A stretch of 64,000 nucleotides of DNA from Dermatophilus congolensis (GCA_030538115.1 JAUNUP010000001.1:124001-188000), one strand, 5' to 3'. Positions 28,267 to 38,179 are shown, numbered from the stretch's first letter. The notes: a model not told the origin generated them from the letters alone. Made by a program: numbers and translations.

Positions 28267-31176
28267 TCAGTCGCCTCCCGCATTGACGTGCAGAGGGGCC
28301 TCGAGGCCGTAACGCGGTGTGTCCTCGGCCTCTTCGATCTGCCGGTCGAGGGCCGCCCCGAGGCTGCGGAGCACGTCGAGCAACAGCCCGATGACGACGA
28401 GGTAGACCCCGACGTCGAAGAGCAGCGAGGTGACGATGTGTACGTCGCCGACGAGCGGCACGGGGATGTCGAAGGTCCAACTCTGCAGAACGTGCCCTCC
28501 TACGAGCATCGATGCGACACCGAATCCGGCGGAGAGGAACAGACCCAGCCCGAGCAGTAGACCGGGCATGACGGGAACCGCGGCGCGCAATTCGTCACGA
28601 CCGCCCGCGAGGTAGCGCACGCAGATCGCCAGGCCCGCCACAAGACCGGCCGCGAAGCCGCCTCCGGGGCCACCGTGACCGGCGAAGAGCAGGTAGATCG
28701 ACCACAGGATGACCACGTGGAAGATGAGGCGGGCGACGACCTCGAGTAGCACCGAGCGACGATCGGCCTGCAGACTCGACCCCTCGGGCAGCCACGCCTG
28801 CTTACCTCCGCGCGGCATCGGCGAGACCTGGCGCTGGGCAGCGGCGCGGCGACGGGCCAGGATCTCGCTGAGCTTGGCTCGGGCGCCTTCGACGTTCTCC
28901 TCACGCAGGAAGATGAGGCTCGCGATACCCGTAGCGGCCGCGACCGCCACCGACAGCTCGCCCATCGTGTCCCAGGCCCGGATGTCCACGAGGATGATGT
29001 TGACGATGTTGTTGCCGCCACCGAACGTCTTGGCCAGCACGTCCATGCCGTCGGAGGCCGGCGTGTGCATGCGCATGCCGGGCATGAGCAGCGCGAGCGC
29101 GGCGAAGATCACGCCGATGACGCCGCCGAGGACGGCGCGGGCCCAGCGAACCGACGGACGGGACTGCGCATCGAACCGGCCGGCGAGTCGACGCAGCACG
29201 AGCACGAACACGACGATCGAGACGGTCTCGGCGAGCATCTGCGTGAGCGCCAGGTCGGGACCGCCGTGCAAGAGGAACAGCATCGCGGTGCCGTAGCCCG
29301 TCACTCCGACGAGGAAGACCGCCCGCAGACGACGCCGCGACCGCACGGCACCGATGGCGGCCACAATCGTGACGACACCGGTGGCGACTTGGCCGGCATT
29401 GTCTGCCAACACGATGTCGGCGCGACCCCACTCCTGCGGGAACAGCACCAGCGTCAGACCGGGCACGAACACGAACACGAGCAGGATGAGCAGCAACGAC
29501 AGCGGCAGCGAGCCACGCTGCACGAGACCGGTGGATTCGAGCGAGAGCCGGTCGAGCGAGCGCATGACGAACCGATACGTGACGAGCGCCGAGCCGATCT
29601 CCGGAACCGCGTTCTGTGCCCGCTCGACCGGGGCCGCGAAGGTCGCGAGGAGGATACCGACGCCCCAGGTGATCAGTGACAGGATCAGCGCCGCCGACAC
29701 CCCGTGCCACAGACCGAGGTGCACCTGCGCGGGAGCACCGGCGGACGTGTCGGAGTAAGCGCGCAGGTAGGGCTCGAACGCCGCCGACACCGGACCGGCG
29801 AGCAGCGTCAGCGCGGCAAGGGTGAGGGGCACGCCGGTCAGCACCGGGCCGGCCGGATGCACCGGAGTGTCGGGCAGTGAGCGCACGTCGCCGAAAGCGC
29901 CGATCACGAACCTCACGCTGTACGCGAAGGTGAGCATCGAGCCGAGCACCAGCACCGCGAGCACCCAGGGGCCGTATGCGGTGCCGGTGCCGACGAAGGC
30001 GTCGTACGCGGCCTCCTTGCCGACGAAGCCGAGCATCGGAGGCAGTCCGGCCATGCTCATCGCGGCGATGACGGAGGCGATGCCCAGCCCCGGCATCGAA
30101 CGGCGCAGACCCGAGAGCTTGCGCAGGTCACGGGTGCCTGTGGAATGGTCAATGGCGCCGACGACGAGGAAGAGGCAGGCCTTGTACAACGCGTGGGCCA
30201 GCAGCATCGTGACGCCCGCGAGGGCCGCGTCGGCCGTGCCGGTGCCCACGAGGATCACAAGGAAGCCGAGTTGGCTCACCGTGCCGTAGGCGAGAAGCAG
30301 CTTGAGGTCGTGTTGGCGCAGCGACCGGTAGGCGCCGATGACCATGGTCGCACCGCCGAGCACCAGCACGATCCAGCGCCATCCGGGCACGTCGGCGAAC
30401 GTCGGCGCGAACCGGGCGACCAGGTAGATGCCTGCTTTGACCATGGCGGCCGCGTGAAGATACGCGCTCACCGGTGTGGGGGCCGCCATGGCTCCCGGGA
30501 GCCAGAAGTGGAACGGGACGAGCGCCGACTTGCTGATCGCGCCGAGGAGCAGGAGCCCGGCCGCGACCGCTGTGATCATCGTGTCGAGCGGGGTGTTCGC
30601 CAACATCTCGGAGATGCGGTAGGTGCCCGCCTGCTCCCCGAGCATGACGATTCCGACGAGCATCGCGAGGCCGCCGAACGTGGTGACGACCAGGGCCTGC
30701 GTCGCCGCGGCCCTCGACGAGCGGCTCTCCGGTCGGTGACCGATGAGCAGGTACGACAGAACCGTCGTCAGTTCCCAGAAGAGGTAGAGAACGAGGGCGT
30801 CGTCGCTGGTGACGAGGCCGAGCATCGCGCCGGCGAATGCCACCAGACACGCCGCGAACCGACCCAGCCCCGGCTCGTCGTCACTGAAATACGCCGAGCA
30901 GTAGGCGAGCACGAGAAAACCGACGCCACCGACGACAAGGGTGAGCAGCCACGACAGCGGGTCAAGACGGAAGACCAGCTCCATGCCGATCGTCGGCACC
31001 CAGTCGTAGGCCTCGATCGGAGGCGAGGTGCGCGCGGCCACGGTCTGCGTCAGAGCCCACGCGAACGTCGCGGCGGGGGGCACTGAGAGCGCCCAGAACG
31101 CTTTGGCGCCGACACGGCGGACGAGCATTGGAGCCAGAAGAGCGGCGATTGCGTGAACCACCAGCAACGCCACCAC
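28267..31176 (-). CDS. mrpA: Mrp Na+/H+ antiporter subunit A with fused MrpB domain
   Basis: A 969-residue NuoL-like protein with about 20 helices. It contains the Proton_antipo region (LFWELTTVLSYLLIG, KSALVPFHFWLPGAMAAPTPVSAYLHAAAMVKAGIYLVAR), the MrpA-specific C-terminal part (GGPDLALTQMLAETVSIVVFVLVLRRL) and then an MrpB-like domain (VARLIFHVVILWSIYLLFAGHGGPGGGFAAGLVAGLA). No separate mrpB gene exists, so the complex is of the fused AB type. An in-frame extension runs upstream into yigZ, but GTG 31176 with AGGAAGGGGG before it is the natural start. It heads the antiporter genes and may have its own promoter at 31228-31255. Confidence 0.92.
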   Translation of the reverse strand: MVALLVVHAIAALLAPMLVRRVGAKAFWALSVPPAATFAWALTQTVAARTSPPIEAYDWVPTIGMELVFRLDPLSWLLTLVVGGVGFLVLAYCSAYFSDDEPGLGRFAACLVAFAGAMLGLVTSDDALVLYLFWELTTVLSYLLIGHRPESRSSRAAATQALVVTTFGGLAMLVGIVMLGEQAGTYRISEMLANTPLDTMITAVAAGLLLLGAISKSALVPFHFWLPGAMAAPTPVSAYLHAAAMVKAGIYLVARFAPTFADVPGWRWIVLVLGGATMVIGAYRSLRQHDLKLLLAYGTVSQLGFLVILVGTGTADAALAGVTMLLAHALYKACLFLVVGAIDHSTGTRDLRKLSGLRRSMPGLGIASVIAAMSMAGLPPMLGFVGKEAAYDAFVGTGTAYGPWVLAVLVLGSMLTFAYSVRFVIGAFGDVRSLPDTPVHPAGPVLTGVPLTLAALTLLAGPVSAAFEPYLRAYSDTSAGAPAQVHLGLWHGVSAALILSLITWGVGILLATFAAPVERAQNAVPEIGSALVTYRFVMRSLDRLSLESTGLVQRGSLPLSLLLILLVFVFVPGLTLVLFPQEWGRADIVLADNAGQVATGVVTIVAAIGAVRSRRRLRAVFLVGVTGYGTAMLFLLHGGPDLALTQMLAETVSIVVFVLVLRRLAGRFDAQSRPSVRWARAVLGGVIGVIFAALALLMPGMRMHTPASDGMDVLAKTFGGGNNIVNIILVDIRAWDTMGELSVAVAAATGIASLIFLREENVEGARAKLSEILARRRAAAQRQVSPMPRGGKQAWLPEGSSLQADRRSVLLEVVARLIFHVVILWSIYLLFAGHGGPGGGFAAGLVAGLAICVRYLAGGRDELRAAVPVMPGLLLGLGLFLSAGFGVASMLVGGHVLQSWTFDIPVPLVGDVHIVTSLLFDVGVYLVVIGLLLDVLRSLGAALDRQIEEAEDTPRYGLEAPLHVNAGGD

Positions 31177-31227
31177 CAGCGGGCCCCCTTCCTGTAGTCC
31201 GCCTCGTGAACAGGCACTGCTCCCGAG

Positions 31228-31255
31228 ATTATCGGCTGTCGGTCGGCCGATGCCA
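31228..31255 (-). promoter_or_regulatory. candidate promoter of the mrp operon
   Basis: On the minus strand, TGGCAT (31255-31250) and GATAAT (31233-31228) are 16 bp apart. They lie in the only sizeable gap (about 100 nt) of the minus-strand block from the ABC transporter to metY. Match to consensus is moderate. Confidence 0.35.
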
Positions 31256-31277
31256 CACGGGCTCGCCGAATGGAACG

Positions 31278-31916
31278 TCAGATGCGCGCCCAGTCGGTCC
31301 CTGTGATCTGCACCACTCCGATTCCGGCCGTGGCCGCAGCGACGGTCTCGGTCAGGTCGTCGCGTCGGTCGACTGGGACGGTGATGTGCAAGGTCACGTC
31401 CTGGGCGTAGTCCGCTCCCGTCACGCCGTAGCCCGCCGAACGGAGGGTGTTCTCCAGCCGGCCGGACTCGGCCATCGGCACGCGCACGTCGGCCAGTTCG
31501 CGCAGCTCGAACGTCACCGTCTCGGCCACCGCCACGGCAGCGACCACCGCATCGGAGTAGGCGCGGACGAGCCCTCCGGTGCCCAGGAGAGTTCCCCCGA
31601 ACCACCTGGTCACGACGGCGACGACATCGGTCAGGGCCCTGCCCGTGAGCACCTCCAGCATCGGGCTCCCTGCGGTTCCCGAAGGCTCGCCGTCATCGCT
31701 GCACCGCGTGGTCGCGCCGTCGGGGCCGAGCACGAAGGCACTGCAGTGGTGTCGCGCGTCCCAGTGCTGGCGTCGGGCCGTCTCGACGACTGCCCGAGCC
31801 GCCTCCTCGTCGGCGACGGGCTCGAGCCTCGCGAGAAAGCGCGACCGCTTCGCCTCGATCTCGGCCTCGACGGGAGCCGCGATCGAGGTGTAGGAGGTCA
31901 CCGTGGCCAATGTCAC
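31278..31916 (-). CDS. YigZ/IMPACT family protein
   Basis: A 212-residue protein with an N-terminal IMPACT domain (SRFLARLEPVADEEAARAVVE, HHCSAFVLG, CSDDGEPSGTAGSPML-EVLTG, RWFGGTLLGTGGLVRAYSDA) and a C-terminal DUF1949 ferredoxin-like part. The family is conserved and its bacterial function is not well defined; translation-related roles are proposed. GTG 31916 overlaps the stop of the P1 peptidase gene (GTGA). A purine-rich GGGGGA directly abuts the start, so GTG 31901 is a possible alternative. Confidence 0.85.
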   Translation of the reverse strand: MTLATVTSYTSIAAPVEAEIEAKRSRFLARLEPVADEEAARAVVETARRQHWDARHHCSAFVLGPDGATTRCSDDGEPSGTAGSPMLEVLTGRALTDVVAVVTRWFGGTLLGTGGLVRAYSDAVVAAVAVAETVTFELRELADVRVPMAESGRLENTLRSAGYGVTGADYAQDVTLHITVPVDRRDDLTETVAAATAGIGVVQITGTDWARI

Positions 31917-33046
31917 TCCCCCGCGACGAAGGCCGAGGGGAAGGCCTGCCGGTACGTACGCCATGTCGGGCCACCCGGTATGCCAGTGCCGCCTGCGCCG
32001 CTGGGCATCGGGGTCGCGGAGAGCACCGCATCTGCGATCGCGCGGGACGTCACATCGGCTGCCGCCCCGAGGATGTGGTGGAACGCGACGGGGTCGGGCG
32101 ATGCCCCGCGCGTCGTGCTCAGCCCGAAGAAGGTGTCGCCGTCGAACATCGTATGGACCGGACGGACCGCCCGGGCGAGACCGTCGTGCGCGATGCCGGC
32201 GAGTTTGGCGCACTGCGCCTTCGTCAGCGAGGCGTCGGTGGCGATGACGCCGATGGTGGTCGCCATGCCCGGTCGCCCGAGCGGCGTTGCAGGCGATTCG
32301 AGTGCAGCACTGCGCGATTCAGCGACCTCATGCTCCAACGGTGGCAGGAGCTGCGGGCCGTCCGCCTCGAGGCGGTCGGTGTCTGCGAACAAGACCCCGT
32401 GCTCGTCGACCACCTCACCGAGGGCATTGCACACGACCAGGGCCGCCACGGTCTGCCCCGACGGCAACACAACGCTCGCCGTCCCGACACCCCCCTTGAA
32501 ACCTCCCGCCTTGGCTCCCGTACCAGCGCCGACGCATCCGCGCGAGGGCGCCTCGTCGCCGGCGGCCGCGCGTGCCGCCTGGTAGGCGAGCCTCCCGAAC
32601 TCCGCGTCGGGTGTGGCCCAGTAGTCGCCGCCGCGGCCGAGGTCGAAGACGACCGCCGCAGGCACGAGGGGCACGACCTCGCCGGGGCCGCCCATCGGCA
32701 GCCCGATGCCGTCGGAGGCGAGCGCCCGCATCACCCCGTCGGCGGCGGTGAGTCCGAATGCGCTGCCGCCGGTGAGACATACGGCGTGTACGCGCTCGAC
32801 CATGTTGCGGGGGTCCAGCAGGTCGGTCTCTCTGGTACCCGGCCCGCCTCCGCGCACGTCGACGCCGCAGACCATCCCCGTCTCCCCCTCGCCGACCGGC
32901 GCGAGCACGACCGTCGTGCCGGTGAGATGCCCGTCGCCAACTCGTTCGTGGTGTCCGACACGGATACCGGCGACGTCGTGGAGGGAGTTCGTCGCTCCTG
33001 GAGTGCCAGCCCCCACGCGGGTCGGCTTCGTGTACTCGGCACTCAC
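31913..33046 (-). CDS. P1 family peptidase (S58/DmpA-like)
   Basis: A 377-residue member of the DmpA/P1 (S58) N-terminal-nucleophile family, which self-cleaves to expose its nucleophile and acts as L-aminopeptidase/D-amidase or on beta-peptides and nylon oligomers. Seen: VRVGHHERVGDGHLTGTTVVLAP-type start, RETDLLDP, HAVCLTGGSAFGLTAADGVM, CVGAGTGAKAG and GGFKGGVGTASVVLP, where the cleavage and nucleophile (Thr or Ser) lie. GTG 33046 overlaps the stop of the ABC ATPase gene (GTGA) and has AGGAG 9 nt upstream. Coupling to an oligopeptide importer suggests it processes imported short peptides, an inference from context. Confidence 0.85.
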   Translation of the reverse strand: MSAEYTKPTRVGAGTPGATNSLHDVAGIRVGHHERVGDGHLTGTTVVLAPVGEGETGMVCGVDVRGGGPGTRETDLLDPRNMVERVHAVCLTGGSAFGLTAADGVMRALASDGIGLPMGGPGEVVPLVPAAVVFDLGRGGDYWATPDAEFGRLAYQAARAAAGDEAPSRGCVGAGTGAKAGGFKGGVGTASVVLPSGQTVAALVVCNALGEVVDEHGVLFADTDRLEADGPQLLPPLEHEVAESRSAALESPATPLGRPGMATTIGVIATDASLTKAQCAKLAGIAHDGLARAVRPVHTMFDGDTFFGLSTTRGASPDPVAFHHILGAAADVTSRAIADAVLSATPMPSGAGGTGIPGGPTWRTYRQAFPSAFVAGE

Positions 33047-34833
33047 GACAGCACTCCTCTCGCCAGGTCGGCGGCCTGCACACCACGCAGGGCACCGACC
33101 ACGGTCGGCACCGACCCGACGAGACGACGCGTGTACGGCTCGACCGGCGCAGTACACACCTGGGTCGCGGGGCCGTCCTCGACGATCCGGCCCTCGTTCA
33201 TCACGATGACACGATCGCAGAGGTCGTTCACGACGAACAGGTCGTGGCTGACGAAGACGAGCGTGAACCCGCGATCGCGGGCCAGTTCGGTGAACAGGTC
33301 GAGGATCTGTGCTCGCACGGTGACGTCGAGTGCGCTGACAGCCTCGTCGGCGAGGAGGATGTCGGGGTCCGGCGCAAGAGCCCGCGCGATCGCGATGCGC
33401 TGCCGCTGCCCGCCCGAGAATTCGTGCGGATACCGGGTCGCCACGTCGCGGTCCAGCCCGACGGCCTCCAACAGCTCCCAGACACGCTCACGGTGGGCGC
33501 TCTTGTTGCGCGCCCGCAGCGGCTCCGAGACGATCTCAGCCACCCGCATCCGCGGGTCGAGCGAACCGTGGGGATCCTGAAAGACCATCTGGAGGCGGTC
33601 GCGCAGAAAGCGCAGCCCCTCCTCACCCCGGCCGGAGACGACCTGGCCGTCGACCTTGACCGTGCCGGCGGTCGGCTGGTCGAGCCCGGCCAGCAACTTG
33701 AGCAGAGTCGACTTGCCGCACCCCGACTCCCCCACGATGCCCAGGCGCTGACCGGCCGGCACCGAGAACGAGACTCCGTCGAGAGCCCGCACTGTGGGCG
33801 CGGGCTCGAGAAAGCGCCGCCGCGAACGGGTGAAGACCCGCACCAAACCATCGACCTCGATCGCAGGTATAGTCACCTGAGGCGTCGGAGTCAGACCTGA
33901 AGTATTGCTTGAGGGTTGCGTGTCTTCGCTGATCACGACAACACGCGACTCTGACGTGGGATCGTCGGCCGGCTCAGCGCTCCCGGACTCCCCGTTGCGT
34001 CGGTCGGCCCGCCTCGGACGGTCCCAGGAGCTGGCCGAGACGAGCTCGGCCGTGTACGGATGCTGGGGCGCGGTGAGGATCTGCTCGGCCGTACCCGACT
34101 CGACGATCACGCCCTCGCGCATGACGAGGATCCGGTCGCACACCGTGGCTACGACCGCGAGGTCGTGCGAGATGAACAGGATCGACGTGCCGCGCGCGGT
34201 GGCACCGGCGACGATGCGGTCGAGCACGGTCGCCTGCACGGTCACGTCCAGGGCCGTGGTCGGTTCGTCGCAGATGAGCAGGTCGGGGTCGTTGGCGAGA
34301 GCGATGGCCAGCACCACTCGTTGTCGTTGCCCACCGGAGAGCTGGTGCGGATAGGCCCGGATCGCAGCCGCGGGGTTGGGCAGCTTCACCTCGGTGAGCA
34401 GTTCGACGGCTCGCGCGCGGGCCTCGGCTCGTTCGACGTCGCGGTGCACTCGGATCGCCTCGATGATCTGCTCCCCCACCCGCATCGTCGGGTTGAGAGC
34501 GGTCATCGGTTCCTGGAAGACCATCGCCATGCGTCGGCCGCGCAGCTCGCGCACCCTCGATTCAGGCGCGCCCAGCAGCTCTTCGCCCCGGCTGAGGATC
34601 GACCCCGAAGCCTCGAGCCCCTCCGAGAGCAGCCCCATGATCGACAGCGCGGTCAGCGACTTGCCCGACCCGGATTCGCCGATGAGACCCACCCGTTCGC
34701 CGACTCCGATGCGCAGGTCGACGTCGCGCAGCAGGGTGCGACCGGAGGCCGTGTCCACGCGCAGGTCGAGTACCTCCACCGCGGCCTGTTCGCTCACCTC
34801 GCCGTGCATGACGAACGCGCCGCCGGGGATCAT
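33043..34833 (-). CDS. fused dual-ATPase subunit of an oligopeptide ABC transporter (DppD-DppF type)
   Basis: A 596-residue protein with two complete ABC ATPase domains. The first (about 15-265) has GESGSGKSLTAL, LSGGQRQRV and LICDEPTTALD. The second (about 335-585) has GESGCGKSTLLK, FSGGQRQRIAIARAL and LLADEAVSALDV. Both have the C-terminal oligopeptide extension (PQHPYTAELVSA, APVEPYTRRLVGS). The order matches OppD followed by OppF fused in one chain, joined by a polar linker of about 60 residues. In the second domain the Walker B motif reads ADEA where ADEP is usual, a tolerated change. Start ATG 34833 overlaps the permease stop (ATGA), with GAGG upstream. Confidence 0.92.
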   Translation of the reverse strand: MIPGGAFVMHGEVSEQAAVEVLDLRVDTASGRTLLRDVDLRIGVGERVGLIGESGSGKSLTALSIMGLLSEGLEASGSILSRGEELLGAPESRVRELRGRRMAMVFQEPMTALNPTMRVGEQIIEAIRVHRDVERAEARARAVELLTEVKLPNPAAAIRAYPHQLSGGQRQRVVLAIALANDPDLLICDEPTTALDVTVQATVLDRIVAGATARGTSILFISHDLAVVATVCDRILVMREGVIVESGTAEQILTAPQHPYTAELVSASSWDRPRRADRRNGESGSAEPADDPTSESRVVVISEDTQPSSNTSGLTPTPQVTIPAIEVDGLVRVFTRSRRRFLEPAPTVRALDGVSFSVPAGQRLGIVGESGCGKSTLLKLLAGLDQPTAGTVKVDGQVVSGRGEEGLRFLRDRLQMVFQDPHGSLDPRMRVAEIVSEPLRARNKSAHRERVWELLEAVGLDRDVATRYPHEFSGGQRQRIAIARALAPDPDILLADEAVSALDVTVRAQILDLFTELARDRGFTLVFVSHDLFVVNDLCDRVIVMNEGRIVEDGPATQVCTAPVEPYTRRLVGSVPTVVGALRGVQAADLARGVLS

Positions 34834-35690
34834 CGGCTACCTCGCAGACGCGGATCGAAGACGTCGCGTAGACCGTCGCCGAGCAGGTTGAACCCGAGCA
34901 CCGAGACCGCGATCGCGATGCCCGGCACGATCGCGAGACGCGGTTGGGTGAACAGCAACTCCTGGCTCTCCTGCAGCATGCGGCCCCACGACGGCACGGG
35001 CGGAGGCGTGCCGAGCCCGAGAAAGCTGAGGGCGGCTTCGGCAAGTACGGCGAGCGCGAAGGCCACCGACGATTGCACGATGACGATGCCGCGAACACCC
35101 GGCCATACGTGGATTCGTGCCGTACTCCACAGGCTGCGCCCCGCGACCCGCGCGGCGAGCACATAGTCGCTGGCCATGACCTGCAAGGCCGTGCTTCGCA
35201 CGACGCGAGTGAACGACGGGATGCTAGCGATGCCGATGGCGACCATCGCCGTGAGCGTGCTGCCGCCGAACACCGCACCGAGCATGATCGCGAGCAGCAG
35301 TGCCGGAAACGCGAGCACGATGTCGGTGACCCGCATGATGAACCGGCCGACCGGCCTCGGGGCCATGGCCGCGAGCATGCCGAGCGGAACCCCGATGAGT
35401 GCCGCCACACCGACGGCGACCACGCCGACGAACAGCGTCGTCCGTGCCCCGACCATGATCTGGGAGAACGTGTCTCGCCCGAATTTATCGGTGCCGAACC
35501 AATATTGGCCACTGGGATCGTTCAGCCGATCGGCCGGGTGCATGGCGGTTGGCTCGAACGGCGTCCACACGAGCGACGTGACGGCCGCGAGCACGATGAG
35601 TCCGACGAGCACCGAGCCGGCCACGAGCGTCGCCGAGACCGGTGCCCGGTTACCGGCCCGCTTGGACGCGGGCGTAGCGACGCTGCTCAC
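34830..35690 (-). CDS. oligopeptide ABC transporter permease (DppC type)
   Basis: A 286-residue inner-membrane permease with the N-terminal OppC_N segment (PADRLNDPSGQYWFGTDKFGRDTFSQIMVGARTTL) and five or six further helices. The EAA loop reads LAARVAGRSLWSTARIHVWPG. It pairs with the DppB-type protein to form the channel. The open frame extends far upstream but GTG 35690 overlaps the dppB-like stop (GTGA). It is coupled to the ATPase gene. Confidence 0.92.
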   Translation of the reverse strand: MSSVATPASKRAGNRAPVSATLVAGSVLVGLIVLAAVTSLVWTPFEPTAMHPADRLNDPSGQYWFGTDKFGRDTFSQIMVGARTTLFVGVVAVGVAALIGVPLGMLAAMAPRPVGRFIMRVTDIVLAFPALLLAIMLGAVFGGSTLTAMVAIGIASIPSFTRVVRSTALQVMASDYVLAARVAGRSLWSTARIHVWPGVRGIVIVQSSVAFALAVLAEAALSFLGLGTPPPVPSWGRMLQESQELLFTQPRLAIVPGIAIAVSVLGFNLLGDGLRDVFDPRLRGSR

Positions 35691-36640
35691 GACGACACCC
35701 GTATCCGCGGGTCGATGAACCCGTACAACAGATCGACGATCGTGTTGATGAGTAGCACCAGCACCACGAGCACCATCACCACGTCCTGAACCATGAGCAG
35801 GTCGCGCTGCCCGACCGCGTCGAGCAACAGTGAGCCGAGACCCGGCAGCACGAACACCCGCTCGATGACGACGGAACCGATGAGCAGCGTCGACAGTTGC
35901 AGACCGAGCACTGTCACCACCGGGATGGCGGCGTTGCGGAGGGCGTGCCGCACGACGAGCCGAGGCTTGGTGAGCCCCTTTGCGCGTGCGGTGCGGATGT
36001 AGTCCTCGCGCCACACTTCCAAAACGGCGGTGCGCACGTAGCGGGTGAGCACGGCCGCCTGCACGAGACCCAGCGAGAGCGCAGGCAGCGCCAGATGCCG
36101 CAGGAAGGCGGCGACATCCCGCTCCGGTGGCACCCACCCTCCGGCCGGGAGCCACCGCAGGTTCACGGCGAACACGGCCACGAGCAGAATGCCGGCGAGG
36201 AACGCCGGGATCGCGATGCCCACCTGCGACAGGGCGGAGACGGCGGCGCCGTCGGCGTTGCGGTGCCGGACGGCGGCGATCGTGCCCAGCGGCACGGCGA
36301 TGCCGAGGGCGATGAGGATGCCTGCGCCGACCAGCCACAACGACACGCCGAGCCGACCCGCGATCTGCGGCCCGATCTCGGCTCCCGAGAGGTAGCTCCG
36401 GCCCAGATCGAACGTGACCAGGCCCCGCATCCAGTCGACATACTGCACCGGTAGCGGCCGGTCGAGGCCGTAGCTCGCCCGCAGGGCCGCGACAGACTCC
36501 TCGGTGGCGTTGATGCCGAGCGCGACCCGCACCGGGTCACCGGGCAACACCTGCATAAACGCGAACACGACCACCGAGGCGGCGGCAGCACTCACGAGGA
36601 GCGTCAGCAGACGGCGAGACACGCCGGCGACAACGGACAA
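35687..36640 (-). CDS. oligopeptide ABC transporter permease (DppB type)
   Basis: A 317-residue permease. It shows FMQVLPGDPVRVALGINATEESVAALRASYGLDRPLPVQYVDWMRG, the N-terminal signature of DppB/OppB, and the EAA loop YIRTARAKGLTKPRLVVRHALRNA. About six helices are predicted. The start is TTG 36640, with GAGG 9 nt before it. The gene begins 27 nt after the binding-protein stop. Confidence 0.9.
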   Translation of the reverse strand: MSVVAGVSRRLLTLLVSAAAASVVVFAFMQVLPGDPVRVALGINATEESVAALRASYGLDRPLPVQYVDWMRGLVTFDLGRSYLSGAEIGPQIAGRLGVSLWLVGAGILIALGIAVPLGTIAAVRHRNADGAAVSALSQVGIAIPAFLAGILLVAVFAVNLRWLPAGGWVPPERDVAAFLRHLALPALSLGLVQAAVLTRYVRTAVLEVWREDYIRTARAKGLTKPRLVVRHALRNAAIPVVTVLGLQLSTLLIGSVVIERVFVLPGLGSLLLDAVGQRDLLMVQDVVMVLVVLVLLINTIVDLLYGFIDPRIRVSS

Positions 36641-36667
36641 AGCGCAGTACCTCGCGTCCTCGCGCCC

Positions 36668-38179
36668 TTACGAGCGCGACAGCCCCGTGAGATCGAACGA
36701 CTCTGAGATGGCGTTGGTCGGCAGCCCCTGGATGTCGGAGTCGGCGACCATGAGGTTCGGCAGCAGGAACAGCCAGTCGGCGGCCGCATCGTCGGCGATG
36801 AGCCGCGCCGCGGCCCTCATGTTCGTGATCTCCTCAGCCGGTGTGCCCGCGTCGGCAGCCTTGATGAGCGACTCGAACTGCGGGTTCTTGTACGCGATGT
36901 AGTAGCCGGGCCCGAATACGCGGGCCATGTCGCGGGGTTCGACGTGGGCGACGATCGTCGCGTCGAAGTCGTGGCCGTTGAACACCTGGGTCAGCCAGGC
37001 GGCCGGAAACTCGAGCTGGTCGAGGGTCACCTTGAAGCCGACGGCCTCGAGGTCGGACTTGACGACCTGCCCGCAAGAGGTCGCGTAGGGCAGGGTGGGA
37101 AGCCGCAACCGGATCGCCGGGTTGGGCGTCTTCGCCTCCGCGAGAAGGGCCTTCGCTGCGGCAGGGTCGTGCGGGCGCAGCCCGTTGAGGTCTTCGTACC
37201 AGGGGTCGGTCGGCGGGACCATGCTGCCGATGAGCGTGCCCTTGCCCGCCCAGCAGGTGTCGAGCAGCGACTTCTTGTCGATCGCTGCGCGGGCTGCCTG
37301 GCGCACGAGCTTGTTCGCGAACGGGCCCTTGGCGTTGTTGAAGCCCAGCAAAACCTCGGCAGTGGTGGTGCCCTCGATGATCTTCATGTCGCCCCGGCCT
37401 TGGAACTGCGAGAGCGATTCGGGCGCCTGCACGTTGGTGACGATGTCGATGCCGCCGGTCAACTGCGCGTTGTTGAGCGCTGTCGGGTCTTTGAAGTACT
37501 TGAGCGTCACCGTGTCGAAGTGCGGGGCCGTACGCACGAAATTGGGGTTGCGCTTGAGCAGGATCGAGTCGCCGCGGTTCCACGTGTCGAGCATGTAGGG
37601 GCCGGTGCCGTTGGTCGCGGTCGCGAGGTCGGCGACTCCGGTGCGGCTGAACATCGCGCCGACGCGCGTGGTCATGCGGAAGAGCCAGTCATTGCTCGGC
37701 TCCGTGAGGGTGACCCGCAGGTGGGTCGGCGACACTGCCTCGGCAGTGGCGACCTTGTCCATCGCGGCCTTGACCGAGGTCTTCCAGTCGGACTTCACGC
37801 GGTTGATCGAGAACACCGCGTCGTCGGCCGTGAATGCCTCGCCGCTGCTGAATTTCGCGTCGGGCACGAGCGTGAAGTCGTAGGTCTTGCGATCGGGCGA
37901 GACCTCCCAACTGCTGGCCAGAGCAGGCACGATCTTGCCCTGCGGGTCGAGTTCGACCAGACCCTCGTAGACATTGGTGAGAAGCGCCTGCGGGATCGCA
38001 GCGCCGTCGACCGTCGTGAAGTCGAGACTGGCCGGCTCGGCGGTCATACCGACGACAAGGCCCTTGTCGGCTGCAGCGCCACCGGTGGCCGAGGGATCGG
38101 AGCCTCCACCGCTACATGCGGAGAGGGTCAGGGCTGCGGCAGCAGTGAAAGCGAGAGTCCGCGCGACCGTGCTGTTCAT
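36668..38179 (-). CDS. oligopeptide ABC transporter substrate-binding lipoprotein (family 5)
   Basis: A 503-residue exported lipoprotein. ATG 38179 has a perfect AGGAGG site and starts a signal peptide with lipobox LSAC (Cys22). The mature protein is a family-5 solute-binding protein (DppA/OppA/NikA class): YEGLVELDPQGKIVPALASSWEVSPDRKTYDFTLVPDAKFSSGEAFTADDAVFSINRV is its diagnostic region. Substrate could be peptides, or nickel, glutathione and the like. The downstream P1 peptidase favours peptides. It is the first gene of the transporter operon. Confidence 0.9.
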   Translation of the reverse strand: MNSTVARTLAFTAAAALTLSACSGGGSDPSATGGAAADKGLVVGMTAEPASLDFTTVDGAAIPQALLTNVYEGLVELDPQGKIVPALASSWEVSPDRKTYDFTLVPDAKFSSGEAFTADDAVFSINRVKSDWKTSVKAAMDKVATAEAVSPTHLRVTLTEPSNDWLFRMTTRVGAMFSRTGVADLATATNGTGPYMLDTWNRGDSILLKRNPNFVRTAPHFDTVTLKYFKDPTALNNAQLTGGIDIVTNVQAPESLSQFQGRGDMKIIEGTTTAEVLLGFNNAKGPFANKLVRQAARAAIDKKSLLDTCWAGKGTLIGSMVPPTDPWYEDLNGLRPHDPAAAKALLAEAKTPNPAIRLRLPTLPYATSCGQVVKSDLEAVGFKVTLDQLEFPAAWLTQVFNGHDFDATIVAHVEPRDMARVFGPGYYIAYKNPQFESLIKAADAGTPAEEITNMRAAARLIADDAAADWLFLLPNLMVADSDIQGLPTNAISESFDLTGLSRS

